From UBA10348 sp002469915 (GTDB lineage: Bacteria > Bacteroidota > Rhodothermia > Rhodothermales > UBA10348): DNA of 64,000 nucleotides. The translations under genes and the position numbers were made by a program. Shown here in pieces: positions 7,059 through 16,596 of the stretch. The stretch is taken from the NCBI GenBank assembly GCA_029249345.1, contig JAQWHM010000001.1, forward strand, positions 257,959-321,958, in the 5' to 3' direction. How positions within the stretch are numbered: the stretch's first letter is position 1; each line of letters begins with the position of its first letter. Under the pieces are notes generated by a model. It was given only the letters and a program-made list of their open reading frames with translations. It made no database searches and was not told where the DNA came from.

Positions 7059-9938
7059 ATGACTCTGATTCGCGCGCCTTACACGGGTCTCTGTCTGTCT
7101 TGGGCTCTGTTTGGAGTTCTATTAGGGACTCTATTCGGAGCTGTATCTGTACTACCTGTTTCGGCCCAGAATCAGGCCCATATCATATCTGGAGTGGTTA
7201 CGGATGCTGAAACCAGCATGGCATTGCCCGGAGCAAACGTCCGACTTCTGGGCCCTATGGATAGAGGAACAGCCACGGATCTTGAGGGGCGCTATGCCTT
7301 CACGTTGTCACCAGGATTGTATTCAGTTTCTGTCACCTTTGTGGGATACGAACCCTATCAGCTCGACGGATTAGAACTGAGCGCAGGATCAACCTCTGAG
7401 TTGGACGTACGGCTTTGGCCAGGAAACACGCTCATCAATCCAATTACCGTCACCGCGTCGCGAAAACCAGAGAAACTGCTCGATGCCCCAGCTTCGATCA
7501 CCGTTTTAGAACCCAAAGAGCTGGAATCCCGGAACGCATTGACGGCCGCCGCTCACCTGACTTCTGTGCCGGGAGTAGATGTCATAAAGACCGGTTTAGT
7601 ATCCTCTCGCGTTGCCATTCGAGGGTTTAATGATAACATTGCCTCGTCCCTATTGACCCTGGTAGATAACCGCATTGCCCGAGCGCCATCAGTTCGATTA
7701 ACCGCATTGCAACTCATACCCATGAGCAATGGGGATATCGAGCAAATTGAAGTCGTTTCAGGACCGGCATCGGCCTTATACGGTCCCAATACGACTAGCG
7801 GTGTGGTACACATGATGACCAAGAGTCCATTTGACTCGAGAGGTACTTCGGTCAGTCTTGCTGGTGGTCAACAAGACGTTTTGTTGGGTTCCATTCGGCA
7901 TGCCGGCACACGTGGCAAGAAACTGGGGTACAAGGTCTCCGCCCAGTATTACACCGGAACCGATTTTGAATACATCGATCCTCAGGAAATTATTGCCCGT
8001 CAGCAAGCGCTTACCGCTGGAGCTCAACCCGATACACTCCTCATTGGACGACGTAATTACGGGGTTAAAAATCTGTCTTTGAGTTCTCGCCTGGACTATC
8101 GATTCAATTCCAATACGACTCTGTCTTTCAACGCGGGCGTGACCCGTGGAAATAACATTGAGGTAACTCCGACTGGAGCGGCACAGGTAGAGAATGCCCG
8201 AATAGGATACGGTCAGGTACGATTCACCAGAGGTAATTTTTTTGCACAAGCGTACGGTAACCTGATGAACTCAGGCACCTCCTATTTCCTTCGTACGGGT
8301 CAAATATTCAGAGATGTATCTCGCATGTTTGTCTCCCAGGTCCAGCATCATTCCCAATGGTCTAACGCACATCGTTTCACCTACGGAATCGATGCGTTCT
8401 ACACGCAGCCGGAAGGCGAGGGAACGGTCAATGGTCGCAATGAAGGAGACGACAATGTGTTTGAAATTGGAGCCTACCTGCAATCCGAAAGCACGATTTC
8501 AGATCGTTTGAGCTTAGTCGGCGCGGCGCGCGTCGATTATCATGATCAGCTTGATCTCTACTCCTTCTCTCCGCGCGCCGCCATTGTGTTCAAACCGTCC
8601 CCATCACAAACTGCCCGAATCACGTTTAATCAAGCCTTTCGCACACCACTTCCGAATGATCTATTCTCGGATGTATTGGGACAGGCGGACGCCTTTACCT
8701 TGGGACAGATGGAGCCCTTGTTGGGGTTTGCCCCGACTACTGATCTCCGCGTTCAGGGAATGCTAAACGGATTTCGTTTTAGCCGTTCAGGCAACGGCAT
8801 CCCTCAATTTAGGTCTCCATTCGCGCAACTGGACCCCAGAGGTCTTACTACCTCCGATTACATTGATCTGAACGACCCCCAATTCACCAATGTGATGTGG
8901 GATGTAGCCAGACAATCTGCCGTTGCGGGCCTTGCGGACAACCTGGTCAGTCAGGGCATTCTCGACGCCTCGGTTGCTTCCTCGTTGTCTCTCGCCATGG
9001 ACCGCGTGTTGCCGCAAGATGTGACCGGCGTACTGAACGTGATGCAGATTTTGGATCTTGAATCGCAAGCGTTTATCCCCATCGAAAACGTATCCGATTT
9101 CTCGAAATTGGATGCCACACGCACCCGAACGTATGAGATTGGCTATAAAGGTATTTTTGCAAAAGCATTTATGGCCTCCGTCGATATCTACCATACAGAA
9201 GTTCAAAACTTCGTAGGTCCTTTTGCTGTGGGTACGCCCAATGTATTCTTGGAATCCGCCTCGCTCAATAAACACCTGATCTCTGAGCTTCGCGAGGCTC
9301 TGTCAGATCCGGCAAACGCTGGGGCCTTGACCGATTTAAACGTGTTGGATACCTCTTCAGCCTTATTCGGAAATAGTGATGGCGACCCGGCCCCCGAATT
9401 GGCTTTTCTGCTGTCGGCTGGATTAGCTGGAGCCATTCCGTTTGGTACCGTGAGTCCGACAACCGCCTTTGATCCAACCGCAGTCATGTTGATGCGCCGC
9501 AATTTTGGGGACATTTCGGTTAATGGAGCGGACTTTAACCTCACAGCGTTTCTATCTCGTCAACTCCGAATAGGGGTCATGTATAGTTGGCTATCCGATA
9601 ATTTCTTCGCCAACGTCGAAGGCATCGATGACATCTCGCTCAATGCTCCTAGGCACAAAGGGGGAGGTCAGTTTTTCTACGAAACGAAAGACGGACGCCT
9701 GGGACTGTCACTCAGAGGACGCTACGTGGAAGGATTTCCCGTGCGCAGCGATGTGTACGTGGGATCGGTGGAAAGCTTCGTCGTATTTGATGGATCGGTT
9801 CACTACCGGGTGCCCTTTTCGAAAGACACTCGCATGAATCTCACGGTCCAAAACCTGACGGACAACAAGCATCGCGAATTTGTGTTCGTACCAGAAATTG
9901 GCCGATTAGCCACCCTCCGACTCACGCACGAATTCTAA
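7059..9938 (+). CDS. TonB-dependent outer-membrane receptor with carboxypeptidase-like N-domain
   Basis: A 959-residue protein with a signal peptide ending near residue 36 (VLPVSAQ). A CarbopepD_reg-like beta domain follows (ISGVVTDAETSMALPGANVRL, then TATDLEGRYAF and VSVTFVGYEPY), then the plug domain (NPITVTASRKPEKLLDAPASI, VRGF-like VAIRGFNDN, and IEQIEVVSGPASALYGPN). The rest is a beta barrel ending in aromatic Phe (RLTHEF). It takes up a large or scarce substrate through the outer membrane using TonB energy. No SusD-like gene adjoins it, so it looks like a stand-alone receptor; the substrate cannot be told. The last 33 bases overlap the end of the convergent hydrolase gene. Confidence 0.92.
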   Translation: MTLIRAPYTGLCLSWALFGVLLGTLFGAVSVLPVSAQNQAHIISGVVTDAETSMALPGANVRLLGPMDRGTATDLEGRYAFTLSPGLYSVSVTFVGYEPYQLDGLELSAGSTSELDVRLWPGNTLINPITVTASRKPEKLLDAPASITVLEPKELESRNALTAAAHLTSVPGVDVIKTGLVSSRVAIRGFNDNIASSLLTLVDNRIARAPSVRLTALQLIPMSNGDIEQIEVVSGPASALYGPNTTSGVVHMMTKSPFDSRGTSVSLAGGQQDVLLGSIRHAGTRGKKLGYKVSAQYYTGTDFEYIDPQEIIARQQALTAGAQPDTLLIGRRNYGVKNLSLSSRLDYRFNSNTTLSFNAGVTRGNNIEVTPTGAAQVENARIGYGQVRFTRGNFFAQAYGNLMNSGTSYFLRTGQIFRDVSRMFVSQVQHHSQWSNAHRFTYGIDAFYTQPEGEGTVNGRNEGDDNVFEIGAYLQSESTISDRLSLVGAARVDYHDQLDLYSFSPRAAIVFKPSPSQTARITFNQAFRTPLPNDLFSDVLGQADAFTLGQMEPLLGFAPTTDLRVQGMLNGFRFSRSGNGIPQFRSPFAQLDPRGLTTSDYIDLNDPQFTNVMWDVARQSAVAGLADNLVSQGILDASVASSLSLAMDRVLPQDVTGVLNVMQILDLESQAFIPIENVSDFSKLDATRTRTYEIGYKGIFAKAFMASVDIYHTEVQNFVGPFAVGTPNVFLESASLNKHLISELREALSDPANAGALTDLNVLDTSSALFGNSDGDPAPELAFLLSAGLAGAIPFGTVSPTTAFDPTAVMLMRRNFGDISVNGADFNLTAFLSRQLRIGVMYSWLSDNFFANVEGIDDISLNAPRHKGGGQFFYETKDGRLGLSLRGRYVEGFPVRSDVYVGSVESFVVFDGSVHYRVPFSKDTRMNLTVQNLTDNKHREFVFVPEIGRLATLRLTHEF

Positions 9939-10880
9939 GACACGTTCGAGAATAGGGCGGATATTATCCGGACCGAGTGCTTCCCCAACTATGACATGAT
10001 TATTCTGATCTAGGGCCCGAAGTACTACCATAGAGTCCTTCTTAGCCGATCCAAGCGTTTCCCAAACATCTTCAGAGACTCGCTGATCGATTACCGTATC
10101 GGTAGGCGAGTAGACCATAAAAACGGGCGTTTCGACCTGATCAAAATTCAGATTCCTAACCATCTCTACCAACCCCATTACCTGAAGTAACACGTCAGAT
10201 CCGTACGCCTGATTGCCGATGGCCGCATGAAGCTCGTTTTGCGGCTCCCAGGAGTAGGTATCTCCCTGAATAATCTTCAATAGTGTACGTCCCCACGGCC
10301 ACAGTAGCATTTTTGAGCGCTCGTCCGCTGGTGCAAAATTAGGACTAATCCAGATCTGTGCAACCACTGAACTCCTCAATTCATCCTGCACCGCGGCCCA
10401 CGCCGCGAGCGTTGCTCCGGTAGATGTGCCGATAATGATCACCTTTTCGCCAATTGCTTCGGCCACCCGAATCCCTTCCACGGTGTCCTGCAGCCACTCT
10501 TCGGCCATCGATTTCCCAAGCGCTTCGCCGGTCCTCCCATGGCCAGAAATGCGCGTGTAGAACAAGTTTGCTCCCAAAGCCGCCGCTACAGAGTCTGGAA
10601 AAGGTTTAGTTTCAAAACTACTGGCTGAAAAGCCATGCAGATACACGATGGAGAATTCTGTTTGGCTTCCCGGTTCTCCATTCCACACAATGCGTTTGGC
10701 TTTCCCAACTTCAATGTCATCAAAGCGACGTTCACCCTCCAGTAACCAAGCGTCGACGTCCCCGCCCACCTGGACTTCATCCAGTTTGGCCAAGGAGCCC
10801 TCTGTTTTGACCTGGGGCCCAGCCACAAAAAGTAGCCCAAGAGCCACAACCAATAGTAGAATAGTTCGTAATCGGGACAT
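9906..10880 (-). CDS. Alpha/beta-fold hydrolase (serine esterase/lipase-like)
   Basis: A 324-residue exported or membrane-anchored hydrolase starting MSRLRTILLLVVALGLLF. The fold's landmarks are present: oxyanion loop IVYLHGFSASSFE, nucleophile elbow IIIGTSTGATLAAW (Ser in GTSTG), acid in MVYSPTDTVIDQ and the final His in LDQNNHVIVGE. The pattern resembles monoglyceride-lipase or carboxylesterase relatives. I chose the ATG at 10880 because it places the hydrophobic signal at the N-terminus; an in-frame start at 10949 would add 23 residues that look non-coding. Its 3' end overlaps the TonB receptor by 33 bases, tail to tail. Substrate unknown. Confidence 0.85.
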   Translation of the reverse strand: MSRLRTILLLVVALGLLFVAGPQVKTEGSLAKLDEVQVGGDVDAWLLEGERRFDDIEVGKAKRIVWNGEPGSQTEFSIVYLHGFSASSFETKPFPDSVAAALGANLFYTRISGHGRTGEALGKSMAEEWLQDTVEGIRVAEAIGEKVIIIGTSTGATLAAWAAVQDELRSSVVAQIWISPNFAPADERSKMLLWPWGRTLLKIIQGDTYSWEPQNELHAAIGNQAYGSDVLLQVMGLVEMVRNLNFDQVETPVFMVYSPTDTVIDQRVSEDVWETLGSAKKDSMVVLRALDQNNHVIVGEALGPDNIRPILERVLEFVRESEGG

Positions 10881-10965
10881 AATTGAACACTTGAATCGAT
10901 TCGGACGTACCTGTGTTCTGGCTTCGATGTTCCGATAACGACGATCCAACTAGGTAGGTACCGAC

Positions 10966-11526
10966 ATGAATGCAGGACACGTATTTCTGGAAGATGCCCG
11001 AGCACAATTCAAGAAATATAAAAACATGGCTGAACGCGCCATGGCTCAGGTATCTGATGAGGATTTATTTCGTGAAGCTACCGAAAGCGGTAACAGCATG
11101 GCTATTATTGCTAAACACATGGCGGGAAATATGTGTTCGCGCTGGACTGACTTTCTAACAACAGACGGCGAAAAGGAGACTCGAAATCGGGATGACGAAT
11201 TTGAAATGGAGCCTAATTGGAGCCGAAAAGACGTTCTAGCCTATTGGGAAACAGGCTGGGAGCGCCTTTTTGAAGCCGTCAACCCTCTCATGCCGAGCGA
11301 CTTGGCTCGAACGGTTACCATTCGAGGAGAGGACCATTTGGTTTTAGTGGCCATTTCCCGTCAACTCACCCACTATGCATCTCACGTGGGACAGATTATA
11401 CTTCTTGCACGGTCATTTACGGGGAAAGACTGGGAATCACTTTCCATTCCACGTGGGCAATCAGAAGAGTTTAATGCGCAGTATTGGGGTTCAAGAAAAG
11501 CGAGCCGACCGGATTTTCAAGCCTAA
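10966..11526 (+). CDS. DinB-superfamily protein (DUF1572)
   Basis: A 186-residue helical protein of the DinB/YfiT four-helix-bundle superfamily. The putative metal-binding histidines are in place: KHMAGNM (His 51) and LTHYASHVGQII (His 136 and His 140). The sequence MAIIAKHMAGNMCSRWTDFL and the end WESLSIPRGQSEEFN match the DUF1572 subgroup. Superfamily members include thiol transferases that use bacillithiol or mycothiol, but no reaction is known for DUF1572. It is divergent from the hydrolase gene (85-base gap) and stands alone. Confidence 0.8.
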   Translation: MNAGHVFLEDARAQFKKYKNMAERAMAQVSDEDLFREATESGNSMAIIAKHMAGNMCSRWTDFLTTDGEKETRNRDDEFEMEPNWSRKDVLAYWETGWERLFEAVNPLMPSDLARTVTIRGEDHLVLVAISRQLTHYASHVGQIILLARSFTGKDWESLSIPRGQSEEFNAQYWGSRKASRPDFQA

Positions 11527-11629
11527 TTTGTTATTAAAGGTCCCGTACCTTGGGCAGGTTCATTGAGACGCGTGTAGTGAGCACATCGTTCGTCCATTAG
11601 TATTTGAGTATTTACCCCTGGAATTATTA

Positions 11630-12526
11630 ATGAGCATTCTCCAAGGCATCTGGGCAGCAACTGTCACCCCTCTGAATTCCGATCTTAACGTCGATTCGAG
11701 CAGACTTGTAGCCCATATTGAGTGGCTCTTTGATCAGGGTAGCCACGGTGTAGTGGTTTTTGGCACCACTGGAGAAGCTAATTCCTTTTCTGTGCGAGAA
11801 CGCCGGAGCGTGATTGAGCAACTGCACGAACGCGGTGTAGATATGAATCGGATTATGGTGGGTACCGGCTGCACAGCCGTTCCGGATACCGTTGAATTAT
11901 CACAACATGCGGTGGACGCAGGGTGTGCCGCAGTTCTGATGCTACCTCCCTTTTATTACAAGACCGTCTCAGAAGATGGCTTGTTTGATTTCATTTCTTC
12001 CTCAGTAGATCAAATCGATCGCAGCACAACTCGAGTCATTCTATATCATTTCCCTAAAATGGCCGGCATTGGATTTTCTGTGCCGTTAATTAACCGGTTA
12101 AAAGAGGCTCATGGGGAGCGTATTGCCGGTATCAAGGATTCAAGTGGAGATACGGATAACCTGACCAACTATTGTCGCGATATCGAAGATTTCGCGGTCT
12201 TTGCAGGATCCGAAGCCCTCCTTCCTTACGCCCTCTCAGAGGGCGGTGTTGGCTGCGTATCAGCTACGGCAAATGTAACGTCCCGCCTCGCCAGAGCGGT
12301 GTTTGACGGAGCAAAAGCGGAAGCTGAACGCATGATCAAAACCCGGAAAGCACTGGAAGCCCTGCCGTTTGTGCCCACGATGAAGCACCTGCTCGCAGAA
12401 AACAGCAGCCAGTCGGATTTCAATCTGGTCAGGCCTCCACTGAGACAACTCACCGCTGCTCAACTCTCGCGCCTAGATGAAATACTGGGATCTACCGGGG
12501 TACTGCCTAATTTTATTGATGCGTGA
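11630..12526 (+). CDS. DHDPS/N-acetylneuraminate lyase-family aldolase
   Basis: A 298-residue (beta/alpha)8-barrel of the DapA family. Seen are the pyruvate-binding GTTGEANSFSVRER (Thr 46-47), the catalytic Tyr 139 in LYHFPKMAG and the Schiff-base Lys 169 in AGIKDSSGDTDNL. True dihydrodipicolinate synthases usually have YNVPxRT where this has YHFPKMAG, so the substrate is more likely another 2-keto acid such as a sugar-acid or N-acetylneuraminate type; the choice cannot be made from sequence alone. It is a single gene followed after about 170 bases by a strong terminator. Confidence 0.82.
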   Translation: MSILQGIWAATVTPLNSDLNVDSSRLVAHIEWLFDQGSHGVVVFGTTGEANSFSVRERRSVIEQLHERGVDMNRIMVGTGCTAVPDTVELSQHAVDAGCAAVLMLPPFYYKTVSEDGLFDFISSSVDQIDRSTTRVILYHFPKMAGIGFSVPLINRLKEAHGERIAGIKDSSGDTDNLTNYCRDIEDFAVFAGSEALLPYALSEGGVGCVSATANVTSRLARAVFDGAKAEAERMIKTRKALEALPFVPTMKHLLAENSSQSDFNLVRPPLRQLTAAQLSRLDEILGSTGVLPNFIDA

Positions 12527-12697
12527 TCCGCAGGAATAACCTGCGCCCAACAGCCTCTGCCCCCGTCGCACCAGTTGCTTCTGTCGCACCAGGTAAAGAG
12601 CGTACGCCGGCTCGTTTAAAGCTTATCAAACTTTCGGCCCGCGTCAACGACGCTCTTGACAACACTCTCGACAACGCATCTTCAAATGACCGCAATT

Positions 12698-12737
12698 GGG
12701 GCGGGTGGCATTAGCCACTCGCCCCTCTATTTTATTT
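12698..12737 (+). terminator. Rho-independent terminator after the aldolase gene
   Basis: A 12-base stem (12698-12709 with 12714-12725, one G-T wobble) around a four-base ATTA loop, followed by a T-rich stretch TCTATTTTATTT. It closes the transcript of the aldolase gene and separates it from the M28 peptidase operon. The bases 12527-12697 between gene and hairpin carry a low-complexity Ala/Pro-rich 63-codon frame from a GTG; I see no good reason to call it a gene. Confidence 0.85.
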
Positions 12738-12825
12738 CCCCTTTGACGCGGTTCAGGGGTTCGCTTACATTGGCCTTTCGGCATTGCTTTATGCCCAACA
12801 TGCTTTCCACCCAACTTGATTGACC

Positions 12826-15060
12826 ATGCTCAGACGTACGATTCCCGCTTTTCTAGTTATTGGCCTTCTGGCGGCCACTCCTTTCAGCGAAGAGGTCCTT
12901 ATTGGATTTTCAGAAGCTGGATCGGATGCACAGCACGCTTTGGAGGACACGTATGATTCTCATCTCAATGCTGAGGATCTAGACAACTGGATGAAATTCC
13001 TTACGAACATGCCTCAGCCGGTCGGTTCACCCAAAGCAAAGGAAAATGCTGAGTTTGTGGCTAGTCTATTCGAATCTTGGGGTTTTGAGACGGAAATAGA
13101 AGTATTTCATGTGCTTTTCCCGACCCCCGTCGAACGACAATTGGAGCTGATCGCACCTACCAAGTACACAGCCGTTCTTTCCGAACCTGCGCTGGACGAG
13201 GACAAATCATCTCAGAAAAAGGGTGCCATGCTCCCTCCGTACAATGCGTATTCAGCAGATGGCGATGTGACGGGAGAACTGATATTCGTCAATCAAGGCA
13301 TCCCTCGAGACTATGAAGAACTGGAAAGACGGGGCATTTCGGTTGAAGGTAAAATCGTAATTGCCAAATATGGTGGCTCTTGGCGCGGTATCAAACCCAA
13401 AGTGGCGTTTGAGCACGGCGCAATCGCCTGCATTCTGTACTCCGATCCGCGCGATGACGGGTATTTTCAGGGAGATGTCTACCCGAAAGGAGCCTACAAA
13501 ATGGAACGAGGTGTGCAACGAGGATCCGTGGCAGACATGCCGCAGTATCCGGGTGATCCGCTCACACCTTTTGTGGGTGCCAAAGAAGACACCGAGCGCA
13601 TGACTCCGGAAGAATCTCCAACGGTCATGAAGATCCCGGTGCTCCCGATCTCCTACGAAGATGCCCAACCACTGCTCGAAGCACTTGAAGGGCCCGTAGC
13701 ACCCGCTTACTGGCGTGGCGCGCTACCCATCACGTACCACATTGGCCCGGGACCAGCCCAGGTACACTTGAAACTGAAATTCTCATGGGACATCGTTCCA
13801 GCCTACAACGTGATCGCACGCATGGAAGGCAGCGAATTCCCAGATGAGTGGATCATGCGCGGAAATCACCGAGACGGATGGGTTTTCGGCGCAGCCGACC
13901 CCACCAGCGGTCAGGTCGCCATGTTGGCTGAAGCTCAGGCCATTGGAGAGCTCGCAAAAGCAGGTTTTCGCCCAAAAAGAACGATTATGTATGGCTCTTG
14001 GGATGCCGAAGAGCCGGGTCTTTTAGGCTCCACCGAATGGGTCGAATACCACCGCGATGAGATTGACCAGAAAATGATCGCTTATCTGAACACGGACGGA
14101 AGTGGTCGCGGATTCCTCGGCATGGGCGGATCGCACACCATGCAGGACTTCATCAACCAAGTTGCCCGGGACGTATCTGATCCGCAGACAGGGGTGACGG
14201 TACTGGAGCGTCGGCGTGCGCGTGATTTGGCGAACGGCTCAACCACCACACCTGAAAAAGGAGATATTCCCATCAATCCTCTTGGATCTGGCTCAGACTA
14301 CTCCCCGTATCTGCAACACATGGGTATCGCCTCACTGAACATTGGATTTGGGGGCGAAAACGGCGGTGGTTCGTACCACACGGCCTATGACACCTACGAG
14401 CATTACAAACGATTTGGAGATCCAGACTTCTCCTACGGGGTCACGCTTGCCAAAATGATGGGCCGTTCAACACTTCGCTTGGCGAACGCAGAGGTACTTC
14501 CCTTCCGATTCGAAACGTTCGTAGGGCATGTAGAAACGTACGTGAAAGAGATTGAGGAGCTGGTAGAAACTACCCGCGCGGAAACGCTCAAGCACAACCG
14601 ATTAGTTGAGTCTGGTGCATATGCCCTGGCAATGGACCCTAAAGACGGTCTTCAGCCACCCAAGGCAAAGAGCCCCGTTCCTCACATCTCTTTTGCTTCA
14701 GTCAATAACGCAGTCGTTGCATTGCGAGCCGCTGCAAAAGCAGCCGATAGTGCGGTGGCCACAGCCGAGGCCTCTGATCACCTAAACGTAGCCATTGCTC
14801 AATTAGAACGAGCCATGACGTCTGATGAAGGGCTTCCTCGCAGACCGTGGTTTCGGCATCAAGTGTATGCCCCTGGGTTCTACACGGGATACGGCGTAAA
14901 AACGCTGCCTGGAATTCGGGAAGCAGCCGAAGAGCTAAAATGGGATGAGATGAACGAACAAATGATTCGGGTTGCAGCCATGATGAACGCCGTAACCGAT
15001 GCCATGAATACAATCAAAAATGCCGCTTCCATGGGACCGGTCGAAGAAACCGCTAGGTAA
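12826..15060 (+). CDS. Secreted M28 peptidase, glutamate carboxypeptidase II-like
   Basis: A 744-residue zinc peptidase of the NAALADase/transferrin-receptor group. A signal peptide (MLRRTIPAFLVIGLLAATPFS) leads into an N-terminal segment, a PA domain (GDVTGELIFVNQGIPRDYEEL to about residue 290), the M28 catalytic domain and a C-terminal helical dimerisation domain. Zinc ligands and catalytic residues are visible: GNHRDGWVFGAADPTSG (His, Asp), WDAEEPGLLGSTEW (Glu pair), LNTDGSG (Asp) and GGSYHTAYDT (His). These enzymes trim C-terminal acidic residues from peptides outside the cytoplasm. The ATG at 12826 is preferred over a TTG six bases earlier. The sulfatase gene follows after six bases, so they form one operon. 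Confidence 0.92.
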   Translation: MLRRTIPAFLVIGLLAATPFSEEVLIGFSEAGSDAQHALEDTYDSHLNAEDLDNWMKFLTNMPQPVGSPKAKENAEFVASLFESWGFETEIEVFHVLFPTPVERQLELIAPTKYTAVLSEPALDEDKSSQKKGAMLPPYNAYSADGDVTGELIFVNQGIPRDYEELERRGISVEGKIVIAKYGGSWRGIKPKVAFEHGAIACILYSDPRDDGYFQGDVYPKGAYKMERGVQRGSVADMPQYPGDPLTPFVGAKEDTERMTPEESPTVMKIPVLPISYEDAQPLLEALEGPVAPAYWRGALPITYHIGPGPAQVHLKLKFSWDIVPAYNVIARMEGSEFPDEWIMRGNHRDGWVFGAADPTSGQVAMLAEAQAIGELAKAGFRPKRTIMYGSWDAEEPGLLGSTEWVEYHRDEIDQKMIAYLNTDGSGRGFLGMGGSHTMQDFINQVARDVSDPQTGVTVLERRRARDLANGSTTTPEKGDIPINPLGSGSDYSPYLQHMGIASLNIGFGGENGGGSYHTAYDTYEHYKRFGDPDFSYGVTLAKMMGRSTLRLANAEVLPFRFETFVGHVETYVKEIEELVETTRAETLKHNRLVESGAYALAMDPKDGLQPPKAKSPVPHISFASVNNAVVALRAAAKAADSAVATAEASDHLNVAIAQLERAMTSDEGLPRRPWFRHQVYAPGFYTGYGVKTLPGIREAAEELKWDEMNEQMIRVAAMMNAVTDAMNTIKNAASMGPVEETAR

Positions 15061-15066
15061 ACTATC

Positions 15067-16596
15067 ATGAAACGCCTCCTTCCCCTTCTCCTCGTTCTTG
15101 CTGGCTGTCAAGCTGCACCGAAACCGCCCCCAAATATACTGCTCATCTTTACCGATGATCATGCGAGTAGCGCCATTAGCGCTTATGGCTCGACGTTTAA
15201 CACGACGCCGAACATTGACCGCATTGCCGCCGAAGGCATGTTATTCGAGAATTGCCTAGTGACCAATTCGATTTGTGCACCGAGCCGGGCAACGATCTTG
15301 ACGGGCAAATACAACCACTTGAACGGTCAGATCATTAATGGTCCAGCCTTTGACGGCAGCCAGCAAACCTTTCCCAAGCTTCTTCAGCAAGCCGGGTACA
15401 CCACAGCCATGATCGGAAAGTGGCACCTTCGAAGCGCACCTACCGGCTTTGATCATTACGAGGTTCTGGTCGGCCAAGGCCCGTATTACAATCCACCGAT
15501 TCGTACGGCCACAGATACCACGATTGTGGAAGGATATACGACCGATATCCTCACCGATATGGCACTGAACTGGCTCGATGAAGGCAGAGATGGTGAGAAA
15601 CCCTTCATGTTGATGTACCAGCACAAGGCGCCGCATCGAAACTGGCAACCGGGTCCTGACCATATCGACGATTTTGTGGATCAGGAATTTGATATGCCGG
15701 CCACGTTTTATGACGATTACGCCACACGCTCTTCTGCTGCTGGTCAGGCTGTTATGCGCATTGATGATCATCTGAATGCAAACGATCTAAAAATCACGCC
15801 TCCCAGAAATCTTACCGAGGCCCAGATGGAGCGCTGGATGGAATCCTACGGCCCTCGCAATGAAGAACTGCGTGAATCAGGTCTCTCGGGCGATGACCTG
15901 GATCAGTGGAAGTACAATCGTTACATGCGTGATTATCTCCGCTCGGTTCAGTCGGTTGATGATAATATTGGTCGCGTACTGGATTACTTGGATGAAACAG
16001 GACTCGCTGAAAACACCGTAGTCGTCTACTCATCCGATCAAGGATGGTATTTGGGTGAGCACGGCTGGTATGACAAGCGGTGGATGTACGAACCATCTCT
16101 TAAAACGCCTTTTATCGTGCGCTGGCCTGAAAGCGTAGATGCGGGTGTGAAGAATGAGACCATGGTATCCAATGTCGATTTTGCCCCAACATTTCTGGAT
16201 ATAGCAGGTGCGGCTATCCCAGCCGATATGCAGGGTAAGTCTCTTATTCCAGTCCTTGAAGGAGGAACGGATCTCACGTTCCGAGATGCATTCTATTATC
16301 AATATTATGAATACCCTGGCGCTCATTGCGTTCGCCGGCATTATGGCGTCCGAACGGATCGATACAAACTCATTTACTTCTACGGGATTGATGAGTGGGA
16401 AATGTTCGACCTACAAGAAGACCCTGACGAAGTACGATCCGTATACGGCTCGGCGGACTATGCCGATATCGAAGCTGGCCTAAAGGTTCGGCTTACTGAA
16501 TTACGCGAGGAATATGAGGTCCCTGAAGACACCCGCCCTATTCCCGAGGAAGTATGCACGTATACCGTAGGATGGATGGGGTATGATGCCGGATAA
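15067..16596 (+). CDS. Lipoprotein sulfatase (type I, Cys-type formylglycine)
   Basis: A 509-residue sulfatase exported as a lipoprotein: the lipobox is LAGC with Cys 14. The metal site opens with NILLIFTDDH (Asp pair), and the formylglycine-forming motif is CAPSRATILTG with Cys 70, so the enzyme needs a formylglycine-generating enzyme for activity. Further matches are IGKWHLR, the substrate-side HKAPHRNW and the late metal site YSSDQGWYLGEHGWYDK. This is the common arrangement of sulfatases acting on sulfated glycans or N-sulfoglucosamine; the substrate cannot be fixed. It begins six bases after the M28 peptidase, and its last 14 bases overlap the next gene. Confidence 0.93.
   Translation: MKRLLPLLLVLAGCQAAPKPPPNILLIFTDDHASSAISAYGSTFNTTPNIDRIAAEGMLFENCLVTNSICAPSRATILTGKYNHLNGQIINGPAFDGSQQTFPKLLQQAGYTTAMIGKWHLRSAPTGFDHYEVLVGQGPYYNPPIRTATDTTIVEGYTTDILTDMALNWLDEGRDGEKPFMLMYQHKAPHRNWQPGPDHIDDFVDQEFDMPATFYDDYATRSSAAGQAVMRIDDHLNANDLKITPPRNLTEAQMERWMESYGPRNEELRESGLSGDDLDQWKYNRYMRDYLRSVQSVDDNIGRVLDYLDETGLAENTVVVYSSDQGWYLGEHGWYDKRWMYEPSLKTPFIVRWPESVDAGVKNETMVSNVDFAPTFLDIAGAAIPADMQGKSLIPVLEGGTDLTFRDAFYYQYYEYPGAHCVRRHYGVRTDRYKLIYFYGIDEWEMFDLQEDPDEVRSVYGSADYADIEAGLKVRLTELREEYEVPEDTRPIPEEVCTYTVGWMGYDAG

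Noticed and set aside
12523..12714. A 63-codon plus-strand frame from a GTG overlapping the aldolase stop
   Set aside because: Low-complexity Ala/Pro/Val start, no recognisable family, and its stop codon falls in the loop of the transcription terminator.
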